From: Loxodes magnus
Lineage: Eukaryota > Ciliophora > Karyorelictea > Loxodida > Loxodidae
Length of the DNA: 64,000 nucleotides
NCBI GenBank assembly: GCA_946699065.1
Contig: CAMPDV010000875.1
Location: forward strand, 1-64,000
Direction: 5' to 3'
Program-made: the position numbers and the translations under genes
Part shown: piece by piece, positions 1-10,537 of the stretch
Position numbering within the stretch: the first letter of the stretch is position 1
Layout: each line of letters opens with the position of its first letter
The notes under the pieces: model-generated
The model's input: only the letters and a program-made list of their open reading frames with translations
Told to the model about the DNA's origin: nothing
Database searches by the model: none

Positions 1-299
1 GAAAATTTAAATTATTTAGCTTAGTACATACTTCAAAAAATTTTCCTAACGCCGGAAAAATTTAAATATTTTTACTCTAGTACGTACTTCAAAAATTTTT
101 CTGTCTCTGAAAAATTTAGAATTTTTAGCTCTGGTACGTACTCTGAAAAAATTTCTATCACTAGAAAAATTTAAAACTTTTTGACTCTAGAACATACCTC
201 AAAAATTCTCTTAACACTTGGAAATTAAACTATATTTGCTCTAGTACGTAACTCAAAAAAATTTCTAACACTTGAAAATTGTTAGTTACTCTAACACTT
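1..299. repeat. Decayed tandem repeat, period about 55 bp
   Basis: Five diverged copies of an AT-rich unit that pairs a GAAAAATTTAAA-like block with a TCTAGTACGTAC-like block. The TAGTACGTAC-like marker falls at about 22, 78, 132, 188 and 242, giving spacings of 54-56 bp; a shortened sixth copy ends near 299. No open frame of interest. It lies downstream of gene 1 (minus strand) and looks like a small satellite or spacer repeat. Confidence 0.75.
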
Positions 300-550
300 G
301 ATTTTAAAACTAAATTAAAAAAATATTAATAAAAATAAATAAGTTCAGAAAAAAAGACTTAGGAAAAATTACAAACTTGAAAATTTTAAACTTTAGTTGT
401 AATAATAATATTAAATGTAAGAACATACTTAATTAGAATAAAGACTTAGGAAAATTTAAATTCTTAAATGTAATAAAATTAAATAGTTTAAACTTCATAA
501 AGATCACTTGATGTATCTCTACTTGTCCTCCACACTCATTGTAATATTAC
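300..550. other. AT-rich 3' flank of gene 1
   Basis: Low-complexity AT-rich sequence after the proposed end of gene 1. On the minus strand the gene 1 frame has a TGA at 551-553 and another at 536-538, then runs into A/T-rich sequence. I see no other gene, RNA or terminator here. Confidence 0.5.
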
Positions 551-3085
551 TCATTACGCAGTTCTAAAATCGCAATCCATAGTCTCCATATACCTTGTTC
601 CAGTCAGTCTATATAATTATTGTAGATTTAAACTTACCTGTTGTTAGTTAGTTGTTTCTACTCCATTCAATAACCTTCCTATATTCCATCTTCGAATGTT
701 GTAATCACTTGATTAGTTATTTCAACGAGCTCCATTACTTGATACCAACCAATTGTTGTCCCTAGATAATGATAAACTACCCACTGTGTCCGTATGACCC
801 AATAGTACACAGATACATTCTCCAGTATTGATATTTCAGATTCTTATTGTCTTGTCATAAGATCCAGATAAGATATACTTGTTGTCTATTGAAAAAATAA
901 CTGATTCCATATATGAAGTATGTCCCGAAAAGATCCTTATACATTAATGTGCCTTAGAGTTCCATAGTCTCACCGTCTAATCATAACTTCCCGATACGAT
1001 GAACTCTGAATCACTGGATATTGCCACAAAAAGTAAATAACTTGTGTGACCACTCATGGTCTTACAGGTACCTGTCTTGACGTCCCATAGTCTCACCGTC
1101 TAATCATAACTTCCCGATACGATGAACTCTGAATCACTGGATATAGCTACAGATCATACAGAATCTGTGTGACCACTCATGGTCTTACAGGTACCTGTCT
1201 TGACGTTCCATAGTCTCACCGTCGCATCATCACTTCCCGATACGATGAACTCTAAATCACTGGATATTGCCACAGTTCTTACAGAATATGTGTGACAACT
1301 CATGGTCTTACAGGTACCTGTCTTGACGTCCCATAGTCTCACCGTCTAATCATAACTTCCCGATACGATGAACTCTGAATCACTGGATATAGCCACAAAA
1401 AGTAAATAACTTGTGTGACCACTCATGGTCTTACAGGTACCTGTCTTGACGTCCCATAGTCTCACCGTCTAATCATAACTTCCCGATACGATGAACTCAT
1501 TGTTTGGTGAGATGGCAACCGAAGTGACTGCTGCGGTATGTCCAGTGTATATGTGCGGATGTTCAGAAGAGATTGAGGTTAGGTTAGCGTTGGAGAGGTC
1601 ACAGTTGATGAACTTAGTGTTGCTGAGGTTGGCTGAATTTAGGTTAGAATTGGAGAAATTACAATTTGCGAAGGAGGTGTCCGAGAGATTAGCATTAGAA
1701 AGGTCGATATTTTAGAAATTTAGTTAAGTGAATTGGTAATTGATGCAATTTAAGATAATTTAGGTATTATCTTCTACTTAAGATAATATTTATTACGATT
1801 TACATGTCTGCAAAATCTAATTTAACTTGTTTGTAATTTTTTAGTCAGTTATTTATGTTAATTTTAACAAAGTTTAAGCTTAGTCTACTAATCCTGGTTT
1901 ATTTAACGGATTGTATTTCAACGTTGCTATATTGAAATTCTCATCTTTTATTTGGTTTAAGAACTTATTTAAATTGTCAAATGTTATATTTGAGAAATCT
2001 TATATCACGTACTTGATCAAGTTTTATTGTTCATTACATACTTAAATTATTTAGCTTTCATTCTTAAAATCATTTTTAAGATTCACTACTCTTTACTCTA
2101 TTACTTAGACAAACTCTCTGGCTTCGACTATTTATTTTTCCTTCTATGATAGATCTAATTTTACTTAAGAATCTTTTAACTGAACTTATTAGTTTTGTTA
2201 TTGTTAATCTATTACTTAATCTTAATTTTGGTACTGAATATTTTAAGATTCTTAATTAAGCTTTTGTTCTTTGATTTAAACGTTTGCCTAACCTTTTTAG
2301 TTATCTACATGCTTTGCTACTTGACTAAGACCCCTTACTACTTTGAATTGCTTGAAAAACTTATCAACTAACTACTCTGCCTTCTTCAAAGTTAAGTATT
2401 TTCCTTTGGTATTCTCTTTTAAATAGCTGAACAGATTGAACTGACATACTTAGATATTATTTCTTAAGGTTTAAACATCCATTTGTTATCTCTAATCTCT
2501 TTTAAACTAAGCTATTTCATTCAGAATTTACTGGAATTGTTCTTAAGATTGATCATTTTGTCTTTAATATTATTACTACTCCATTCTTTAAGCTTAGAAT
2601 TATTAAACTTCATTTGAGTCTTTAAGCTAAGATAAACGCTATAATAGATTCTCGATTTTACTATTACTAAGAGAAAACGAGTTTATTAAAGATTTAAATA
2701 TTGCCTGAATTGATAATGATTGGATATGCTTCATAAACTAAGAACTTTCCGAAATAACTTCTCTCACCATAAGTTAGTAATTCTATTTCTAAGTGTATTA
2801 ATCCTGTAACCACTTGAACTACTCATTGATTTGCACTTAATCAATTATTTCATTTTGCTGAATTGGTAAATTTTATGGATCTTGTTCTTAAACTACATGT
2901 CCTTGAAACTATTCAGGATTTATTCTAAAAACTTGTTAATGAATTCGGCATTTGATTTTCTTAGTAAATTAATAAACTGTTTTAAGACAAGTTAAACATG
3001 AAATACAACCACATGGTATTTGCTTAGCTACTCTCTCGTCTTAATCGAATTGCTTTTGACAGTTTGGACATTAATTGCTATCCAT
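551..3085 (-). CDS. RING-like / coiled-coil / pentapeptide / WD40 protein (gene 1)
   Basis: About 844 residues if TAA/TAG are Gln and internal TGA is Trp. The start is the ATG at 3083-3085, directly before MDSNQCPNC. Residues 6-49 form a RING-like finger (C6-x2-C9, C25-G-C27-x2-C30-x2-C33, C46-x2-H49; PCGCISC mirrors the PCGH-x-C core of TRIM-type RINGs, with Cys for His and a final His for Cys). Residues about 100-440 are Gln/Lys/Glu-rich and probably coiled coil. Residues 457-502 are ten pentapeptides with the centre L/F every five residues (F457, L462, L467, F472, F477, L482, L487, F492, L497, L502). From G515 follow WD40 repeats: one diverged, several near-identical 41-residue units, then degenerate ones. 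Trp at 644 (VWSV) and 750 (RIWN) are TGA codons at canonical WD40 positions. The domain set suggests a TRIM-like E3 ligase or scaffold with a propeller for target binding; that role is inferred. The end is uncertain: TGA at 551-553 is preferred, TGA at 536-538 is possible. Confidence 0.85.
900..1490 (-). repeat. WD40 units of gene 1, 123-bp period
   Basis: Five copies of the marker CCATAGTCTCACCGT (reverse complement of TVRLWD coding DNA) fall at about 961, 1084, 1207, 1330 and 1453, exactly 123 bp apart. At DNA level they are nearly identical to the units of the giant array beginning at 12.96 kb. One unit carries RLWN instead of RLWD and GHTDS, variants also found near 52.0-52.25 kb in the array. 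Confidence 0.9.
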
Positions 3086-3596
3086 TTATAAATATTAAAA
3101 AACAATTTAGTATATAGAAACTAATTATATTGAAATAAAAATGGATAAATTATTTTTATTATTTAAAAATTAAATTTAAAATTTAAAAATTTAAATTATC
3201 GAAATATTGAATTATTTTTAAGATAGCATTTTAAAAACTTAAATGTTATTATAAATAATTTAGTATTTTGAATTAAACAAAAATTTTAAATTAAAACAAA
3301 AAAAATTAAATATATAATTCTAAAAAAAAACAATTCTAGAAATAAATTATGATAATCTGAAAATATTATTTTAAGAAAGAAAAAAACTTTGCTATAATAA
3401 AAAAATAAACTTGCCATACATAATGCTAATATATTAATGACTTAAAATACAAAGAGATAAAAAGTAAATTTGAATAAATAAAAATTATTAGCACTTCTTT
3501 TAAGCGCAGTACTTTTATAATTAATATTTCATTTTAGAAAAATGTTTACATGCTTCATGATATAATTTTATTATCATAATAAGATACATTACCTTC
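3086..3596. other. AT-rich upstream region of gene 1
   Basis: About 510 bp of extremely AT-rich sequence with ATTTAAAATTT-type runs between the gene 1 start (minus strand) and the leader repeat on the plus strand. It must hold the gene 1 promoter if one is local, but I recognise no defined element. Confidence 0.4.
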
Positions 3597-3888
3597 AATA
3601 TATGGGAAATCTTCTTATTAAATATGAATCTCGACTCTTAAATTAAATGCACTTATCCTCCTATAAAAGGTCCAAATAAGCATAATTATTAAGACATCAG
3701 TGGGCATGGAAGTAAAACGTTTATACATCTTGTGAGAATACTTAAGAAAGTTAGGGTTATCTCTTCCTAACTTGTCCACTGTTTTTTGTGGTGGCAATTT
3801 ATTGTGAGAGATTACTTGTTATGCAGTATACACTACACCAAATGTTCAATGGTTCTCCAGACAACAGCCGACGTCCATTTTTTTAATA
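3597..3888 (+). repeat. Leader repeat R, copy 1 (likely LINE 5' region)
   Basis: A 290-bp segment that aligns, with divergence, to the reverse complement of 10538-10830. Shared landmarks in order are GGAAATCTTCTTATTAAA, AAGGTCCAAATAA, GTGGTGGCA (GGTGGCA in both), AGATTACT, ATGCAGTATAC and GCCGACGTCCATT. In both copies R lies just upstream, in the same orientation, of a retrotransposon reading frame (the zinc-knuckle ORF here, an RT ORF at the other copy). This suggests a 5' untranslated or promoter segment of one element family. Confidence 0.65.
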
Positions 3889-4201
3889 TAAAGATTATTA
3901 TGGAAATTTAAAAAATTTTAACTATCAACAAAAACATATTATAAATCAATTGATCTATGAAAATAATATTTGAAATATTCGATGAGAAATGTTTAAAATA
4001 AATAATATAACTTAAACAAAAAATGTTGGATAAAATCGAAAACATCTTTTATAAAACTCATAAATATAAGAATAAGTATGAAAATACTATACTTATAACC
4101 ACGTTATCTTTTTAAAAAGAATAATATTCTTATTAAACTTATCAATAACTTTCCAATGAACTAGAAAAAAAACTAGAAATGCTTCAAAAATAATTGAAAA
4201 A

Positions 4202-5317
4202 ATGGTGGGAGCTGAGAATGACCTTCGTGACAACACTTTCTTGTTTTATGGCTAGGAACAAGAAAAAAAATATGGTAGAAGGTTTCAAAAAGAGCTTCTA
4301 TACCACCTCTTTCTAAGCTAAAAAGGAAGAGAGGAAGCAGGAAACCTAAATTTCTAAACACCACACGATATCTTCCAAAACCTAACCTTCTTCTTAAACC
4401 ACATAGGAGCAACTCTAAACAACACACCCAGATAACCCTAGAAACACTAATATGCAACAATATCGACTGAGGACCTTCCCAAGAAGCAAAAGATTAGTAA
4501 CTTTCAGGCCTAGATTAGGACATTCAACCCCTTCATGGACCTCGGAGATCTCAATAAAGAACAAATCTTAGGAATGACGAAGGAGGAAATGGTTAAGCTT
4601 ATCTTAGCATTAATAGGAAAAAATAAAGATCTGGAAAAACAGATTGAAGAACTAGTTTAAGAACAGCAAGAGCATTTAGAAGATGAGGAAATCCATGCTC
4701 CTAGAAACTTAAACCAGGTTGCAATGAATATCAGAATTGACGAATTCGATAGGCAGCTGGAACAATTATACGAATCGAATGAAAATATTCATATCAAATT
4801 GGAAAAATTAGAGACAAGTGTAAAATAATAGGCTATGCAATCTATCCCAATGGAGATCGAATAAGAGAATAATAAGCCAATTGAGCAAACTAGAGAGAAA
4901 TATTTTAGGAAAAAATGTTACATCTGCAGGAGAACAGACCACCTATGGAGACGATGCTGGAAGAGAAAGAAGATTTAATAGAAAATATGGAATGACCTAA
5001 CCTAATTTTACCCAACTAGGAATGGAGAAATTTATAAGAATAAAGCAAGCTATATGAAGAGACAACCATTCCGAAAACTTGACAGTGAAAGGAGGAGAAG
5101 ATTATAAAGAGATCAAGTTCCTATTGGTTGGATAGGGAAGTAGGAAGCTTTTAAGTAGACGATCCTTCTTTAACACTTTAATTTAATTTAATGGCTAGGA
5201 ACAAGTTCTTTTCCTGTCGCTGAGAAAGTCCCTGGTCAGAGTTATTTTCTGAATGGAACACTGTCTTTGAGATTATCCGCTCTTGGCAGGGGCTTGAAGC
5301 CTGGCTGCTCATAGTGA
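4202..5317 (+). CDS. CCHC zinc-knuckle protein, ORF1-like of a retroelement
   Basis: Open for 371 residues with TAA/TAG as Gln; there is no TGA between the ATG at 4202 and TGA at 5315. Residues about 120-220 are Glu/Lys/Gln-rich and probably coiled coil (for example KDLEKQIEELVQEQQEHLED). A single CCHC knuckle follows: C239-Y-I-C242-x4-H247-x4-C252, flanked by basic residues, then a basic tail rich in Lys/Arg. Coiled coil plus zinc knuckle is the layout of nucleic-acid-binding ORF1/Gag-type proteins. A LINE ORF1 is favoured because leader repeat R lies upstream and all nearby RTs are non-LTR. No RT follows on this strand, so it is an isolated 5' part. The last 35 or so codons run into a G+C-richer stretch and may not be protein. 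The true start could be further upstream, since the frame stays open (with one TGA) before 4202. Confidence 0.6.
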
Positions 5318-5430
5318 TGGAGCTCCCTAGCAGCTGTGCCTGGAGCATAACAGGATATCCCCGTTATTCCATAAAAAGATAGAGTCGGGCCTCGCAATCC
5401 GAAAGGAGTTTCTGGTCCAAAAACTTTTTT
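5190..5430. other. G+C-richer island with hairpin potential
   Basis: A segment clearly richer in G and C than its surroundings, with short inverted pairs such as GGCTTGAAGCC and a GCTG...CAGC pair around 5307-5338. No convincing protein frame beyond the tail of the zinc-knuckle ORF. It could be the untranslated part of a retroelement or a structured RNA; I cannot identify it. Confidence 0.35.
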
Positions 5431-5959
5431 AGTTGAAATTAATTAATTGCTTCTTAAATATTCGAAACTTTAATATTATATAATAAGCTTAAAATATAAA
5501 AAATAACCAAATATAACGAGAAGTCGAAGAAATTACAACTGAAAAAAAAGTACAAATATAAACAGATAGTTAAGGTAATATTTAACCTAAATTAAGAATT
5601 TATAAAGACTAATAACTGACTAAATAAAATAAAATCGAATTATTAACTATTAAAATATAAATAGGGTGGAAAGCCCTTTCCTTCGGATGTTGCTTGGAGG
5701 CCCAGCAAGACAAATAAAAAATAAGCGCAGACGAAGGATAAATCGGAGAAAGAGAAATCAATGACAAGAGAAAGAAGATGTGACAAGCTGGAGAACTCTG
5801 AATGCCAGGAGGAAACTTTCTTCATCATAGGTCGGGGAAATGTACCCATAATCGCATATTGCATCCTATGTTTTGGAAGGAAAAATTACAGGGATGTACT
5901 GCAGGAAGAGAAAACAAGGATAGAGAGACATAAAAAATTTTTTCGACATTAAATAAAAT
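5431..5959. other. AT-rich spacer with a small unrecognised open stretch
   Basis: Mostly AT-rich. Between about 5650 and 5950 the sequence is less AT-rich and the plus strand has an open stretch from ATG 5761 (63 residues, charged, no family recognised). It may be a decayed retroelement coding fragment, because adjacent frames give Cys/His-containing peptides. No support for a functional gene. Confidence 0.3.
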
Positions 5960-5968
5960 TAATTTAAA

Positions 5969-6000
5969 GAGTTGCGCACCAACGAGAGTGCTACGCGCTC
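5969..6000 (-). other. Conserved 3' stem-loop of LINE D
   Basis: On the plus strand GAGTTGCGCACC, a short loop, then GTGCTACGCGCTC. It can fold as GAG(T)/(G)CTC, GCG/CGC and CAC/GTG with bulges. It matches 10904-10934 at about 28 of 32 positions. It ends the element on the minus strand and probably serves as the 3' recognition structure for the element's RT (inferred from stringent LINEs). Confidence 0.6.
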
Positions 6001-6419
6001 TATAATTAAATTTTTTTTTTATTTAAATAAATAACAATAAAACTTTACTCCCATTAAGGAAAATTAAATAATTTTTGAAGTACTTCATAAAATCAAACCA
6101 ACAACACTTAAAGCATGTAAACAAATCAGATAGAAATTAATATAAGACCACAAAAAATATAGAAAATAAGCAAAATTTATAAACTAAAATGACTATAATA
6201 GAGTAAAAACTGAAACAATGATAATTAAAAAAGAAATTATCAGAAATCTTAAAAGAAAAAGAAATAAACTAAATAAAAAAATTAAATTTGTTTTAGATGA
6301 TAAAAGGCATATAAATCGACAACATAAGAAAGTTATAAAAGAAAAAAAAAAAACTAGAAGTTTAAAAGTAAAACTATAAATGCTGAAGAAAGAGTTTATG
6401 AATGAATGAATTAACCAAT

Positions 6420-7690
6420 CAAATAATTTACGTGGTTTCACCATTGATAGTTGAACCATAAATTAAGAGAAAATCAAAAGTAAGAGTATTCTTGGAAATT
6501 ATCTTATCAAACCAGAATCTTCTAAATTCCCTTTTATTTATTCTAAATTTTTCTTCCAATAGATTCATTATATCCTGATCTGAATAATTAGAGTCAATCT
6601 CCATCATTAGGTCTTTTTAAAACAGTAGAATTCTATTTTTATCTATTACTTTTCCAACTCTTTCATTTGTCTTTAGATAGTTAAGCTATCTGTTAGTCTT
6701 TTCTGAGGGCATCGCAAGTTCCTTTTCACATTTTTTAGAATTGTTATAAAGTTGCTAAATCATATTTTCATTTTTGTCCTCTTGATAAATTATTATAAAT
6801 TCAAATATGCTCGTTGGATCCTGCTCTATAGTCTTTACCGTTTTTTTCTAATAAGGAAGAATTTTTTAAATATAACCCCATTTTCTTTTCTCTTATATAT
6901 CTCTCAGAAAATTATTAATATGACAATCTATTTCTTTTCTTTTGATTACTTGTAGAGTTCGGATCAGATTTTCGAATTTGTAATTTTCTCACTCTATTTC
7001 TTCAAGCCTGAGTTTAAGAAGGCTTATTTTTATTAGTTATTACTGATAATTACGTTCGTGATATTTTCTATTAACTATTCTCTTTCTTCTTTGTATTATC
7101 TGCAATCTTCTATTATATGGATCTCATCTACCTTTCTATAATTGCAGAATTAAAATGCTTCACTCATCTATTAGATTTTTTTCTTTTTTTTCATTGTTTA
7201 TTCTGCTCCATTACATTTGACCCATATCATAAATAAGTATCATATTTTCTGTTTTCTGTGTTTGTTGAATCTTGGATAGTTTGGTATTCCTTGTAAGAAT
7301 TGTTCAATTAATTCACTCTAATTTTTTGCAGGCGATCATATTCTACATTCGTGTAATGGAATTTACATCATTATGGAACTTTATCGCTTTTTATTATTAA
7401 TTTTTCATCTATTCCTTTTCATTTTTCTTGTATTATTATTTCGTCATTGAGCTGTAGTGCCTCCATTACCTTCCTTGAGTTATGTTTCAAATATATAGTT
7501 ATTCCTCTTTGTTAATTGACATATTCATCCATCCAATGTTGATTCTTAGCTTAGGAACAATTTTCTTCTGAACATTATCATACGTTATCACATGTAATTT
7601 TGTAGTTTAAGGAAAATCAGTTCATTCTCTAGGATTTCGTTTTATGCTCAAAAAGGTCCATCTACTACAGCTCTTAATGATCTAATCTGC
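6420..7690 (-). pseudogene. LINE D ORF2 C-terminal fragment
   Basis: Read with TAA/TAG as Gln and TGA as Trp, the minus strand is coding-like. The clearest landmark is the C-terminal knuckle found after the RT of many LINEs: FCNYRKVDEIHIIEDC followed by RQYKEERE, with Cys at 7144-7146, His at 7117-7119 and Cys at 7102-7104 (C-x8-H-x4-C). The expected first Cys of the usual CxxC is a Phe. Further on, a charged stretch (NLLEEKFRINKREFRRF) lies around 6500-6560. A frame change is needed between these parts. Plus-strand frames over this region are shadows. Confidence 0.55.
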
Positions 7691-7859
7691 ATGATTTCCA
7701 ATTTATTAATTAATTAATTGAAATATAATATTTTCAATATTTAAGTATAGTGAGACATAGTTGCAATAGATATAGTTTAGACTATAAATATTACAAATAT
7801 GTTGAAAGATAAAAGTTTATAAATTTCAATCAAGTTTTTTCTTGTTCTTTCTCTAATAT

Positions 7860-10500
7860 CTGCATTTTATTAGCAATAAAAAATAAGATCAGTTTCATCA
7901 AAATCTTAGCCACATAAGCAAATAATGCTATATCTAACGTTAATGTAACGATTACTGAGTTCTTATTGAAAATTATAAGAAAAATTTCTTAGTTTATAGA
8001 TGAAAATATAGTCTCTCTAATATAGTGTTTATTATATTTAGTGTAAGTATTTTCAGGAAATACACTTAAATTATTTTCTATTTAGTCTATAATTCTTTTT
8101 GCTGTTGGCATAAATGTATTTATAGAGAGACATTCCATTAAGAATTTATGTTTTATTTTTTATTCCGTGAGTTTATAAAAATCCATATTATTCTAAACAT
8201 GTGACATGTCAAAATTATACAAATTGATACATTTCTTTATTTGTTTCTAGTATGGTAAATTAAATTTAGTGTCTTTTTCTAATAAAAAGCTGTGTCCTAG
8301 TTAGGATTTTCTTTGCTGTATTATATTACTTTTTAATAAAAGTGCATTAACTTTTGGGTTACCTTATGTGTAAAAGGAAGCCAGTTTAAGTCAATAAAGC
8401 ATGAATCATTGAATGTGAATTCTTAAGATCTAAACACCTATCTTGAAATAAACCTTTACGATTTTGCTATCTTGCTTTTTATTCCTTTAATTCCAGAAAT
8501 AGTAGCTCACGGAGTAATATCACTTCCATATTAAACTTTAGGCAAAATAAAAGTTCTATAAAGAATTTTGAAGCTGAGAGGGGATACTAAAACATATTTA
8601 GAAAGTATTAAAGTAGCTTTTTAAATTGCTACTCTGTGTTTGGTAGCTACTGCTGTACTATGTAATTAGTAATTTTATTTTATTCCTAACTAATATCCTA
8701 AATAGTTAACTTCATCTTTTTAAGCAATTTAAATTCCATTGAACTTTAGAGTAATAGAAGGTTAGCTTTCTTTTCATTTATTTTTTTTCCAGAATTCTAT
8801 TACTTCACATTTATCTACATTAATTGTAATTTTTATTAAATCAAAAACTGTAGATGTAGCTTGTAATAATTTTTAGCCATTTTTCTAGGAAGAGGACAAT
8901 TAGATTAAGTTGTCAGCAAAGGCTCGTACTACGAAACTTTTAGATAAGATTTGAAATCCTAATTTCTTCTGATTATCTTCTAAATATCTTATAACAATAT
9001 CATAGTATAAAATTACAAGTACAGATGCTTGGCTACTTCCTTATAATACTTTATTGTTATATTTTATTGTTCTTGTAAGATATCCATCAATTATAAACTT
9101 AGCCTCAACATTATCATAAAAAGATTCTAATGCCAATATTAGGTCAAAGGTAAATTAAGTCTTCTAAGATGATCAAAAAGTAATTTCCTAGATATGCTAT
9201 CAAACATTTTTTCTACATCTATTAAAGTAGCAATTAATTACTTTTTAAGAGATCATCTACGATGCAAGTTTCTAATTTACTAAATAGTTCAAATTTGCTA
9301 AGTAGTGGAGCGTTTATGAATAAATCCAAATTAGGCTGGATGTAAAATGTTTCGTTCATAAATATAACTTTAAAGTCGTCATGCTAGTGCTTTATCATAA
9401 ATTTTAAGTAGACAGTTCAATAAAGCGATAGGTCGTCAATTACATCAATTATTTTTGTTTACCTTTTTGAAAATCGGAAGAATGTTTATTTTTTTCATTG
9501 CATTAGGTATTTTAAATGTTCTAAGCATGTTATTAATGTAACTTGTAATAATTTAATGCAAATCTTAAATCTCCATATTTAATAAGCTCAGCTTTAGGCC
9601 CTCATTACCTGTAGCTTTATTATTTGCAAGCTAAGATGTAATTTTTTTAATTTCAAATAATGTAAAAAGAGGCATATTTTATAAATGACTTAATTCCTAA
9701 TTTAAGATAAAAGATTTATTTCTTATTATTCTATCTATTTTTCTATTTGAGAAGTCAAAATCTATCTTACTTATTTTCGAATGTTTATCAAAAACGTTAG
9801 TTTCCCAATTTTCAATAAATTGCTGTTGTTAGTTAAAGTTAAAATTCATCTAATTAAGAATTTTAGGGTTTATTAGATTTTTAGCTTGTTTAAACATTAT
9901 TTAAGCATTTATGTTAAGATCTTTATGTTTTTCCTTAGCTTTTTATTTTTTTAATTTCCAAACTTTGCGCTTATAAGATTAAATTTTAAGCTAGTAAAGC
10001 TTGATAACTTCTTAACTATGCCATCCATACAAAGCTAATGCGTTCTAATATGCAATATTATTCTTTTTTACTTTAGCAAATAACATAGTTAAGTAACTTG
10101 GCAATTGATGATAGTTTTTTCTTTAATTTTAAGATCCAAGCGCAATCTTAGCATCATAGCTAATAAGATCGCAGATGAATTGATACTAATTTTCAACATC
10201 TTTTTAATCAAGTTACTAGAATTGATAAATTATCTCAAAAATAGATTTTAATAATAGTTTCTCGTGTTCAGATCCTATAGTTTTGAAATTTTAAAGAGTA
10301 ATCGTTATTGTTAATCTTATTCGCTTCTTTTTAAATTATAATTAAATGTAATACTTAAAGAAAATTATCAATATACAAACCCGAATCTTGGATAATTTTA
10401 TAGTCAACGAAATCATCAGAATTTAAATGTTAAGTTGCCAAGAAGTAATCATTACAATAGCATTAATTATTTGCTCTATGAATAAATGTATTGGACTCAT
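7860..10500 (-). pseudogene. LINE B ORF2, reverse transcriptase
   Basis: Motifs in order on the minus strand: NNKATGNEGLK (RT motif 1, about 9600-9630), LPIFKK then NWRPIALLN (9427-9441 covers NWRPI), PAQFGFIHKRST (about 9310-9339), motif A LIDVEKMFDS (9196-9225), LQGSS (TAA as Gln at 9041-9043), motif C AFADNLIQ (8900-8923), LGYQLG thumb, YGSDITPW, then ELNWLP-like LNWLPF and a Cys cluster CLCG...ETDLIFYC (7870-7923). Gln in QFGF and LQG is encoded by TAA, and Trp in NWRPI by TGA. The motif C box is FADN rather than FADD. At least two frame changes separate the blocks, so it is decayed. Upstream of RT there may be the end of an endonuclease domain, not certain. Confidence 0.7.
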
Positions 10501-10537
10501 AATCATTTAAAATTATTAATTGATATTTTATAAAATG

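Larger units (their letters stand above)
5960..7690 (-). mobile_element. LINE copy D, 5'-truncated
   Basis: Minus-strand non-LTR retrotransposon remnant. It has the C-terminal part of ORF2 (about 7690 to 6420), an AT-rich 3' untranslated part, and a terminal stem-loop at 5969-6000 that is also found at the end of copy C. The reverse-transcriptase core is absent, as expected for a 5'-truncated insertion. The 5' boundary near 7690 is approximate and abuts the 3' part of copy B. Confidence 0.6.

Noticed and set aside
1-300. Telomeric or subtelomeric end
   Set aside because: No C4A4-, C4A2- or C3A-type telomere repeats at either window edge; the 55-bp repeats are ordinary AT-rich satellite.
1491-1715. 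Plus-strand frame of 74 codons
   Set aside because: It is the complement of the pentapeptide-repeat region of gene 1, whose five-residue periodicity on the minus strand is unmistakable.
4173-4460. Minus-strand frame of 95 codons
   Set aside because: It is antisense to the start of the zinc-knuckle ORF, which has recognisable motifs.
6193-6459. Minus-strand Phe/Leu/Ile-rich frame resembling a membrane protein
   Set aside because: AT-rich 3' untranslated part of LINE D; the apparent hydrophobicity comes from T-rich codons.
6752-6955. Plus-strand hydrophobic frame
   Set aside because: It is opposite LINE D coding sequence and has the composition of AT-rich antisense DNA.
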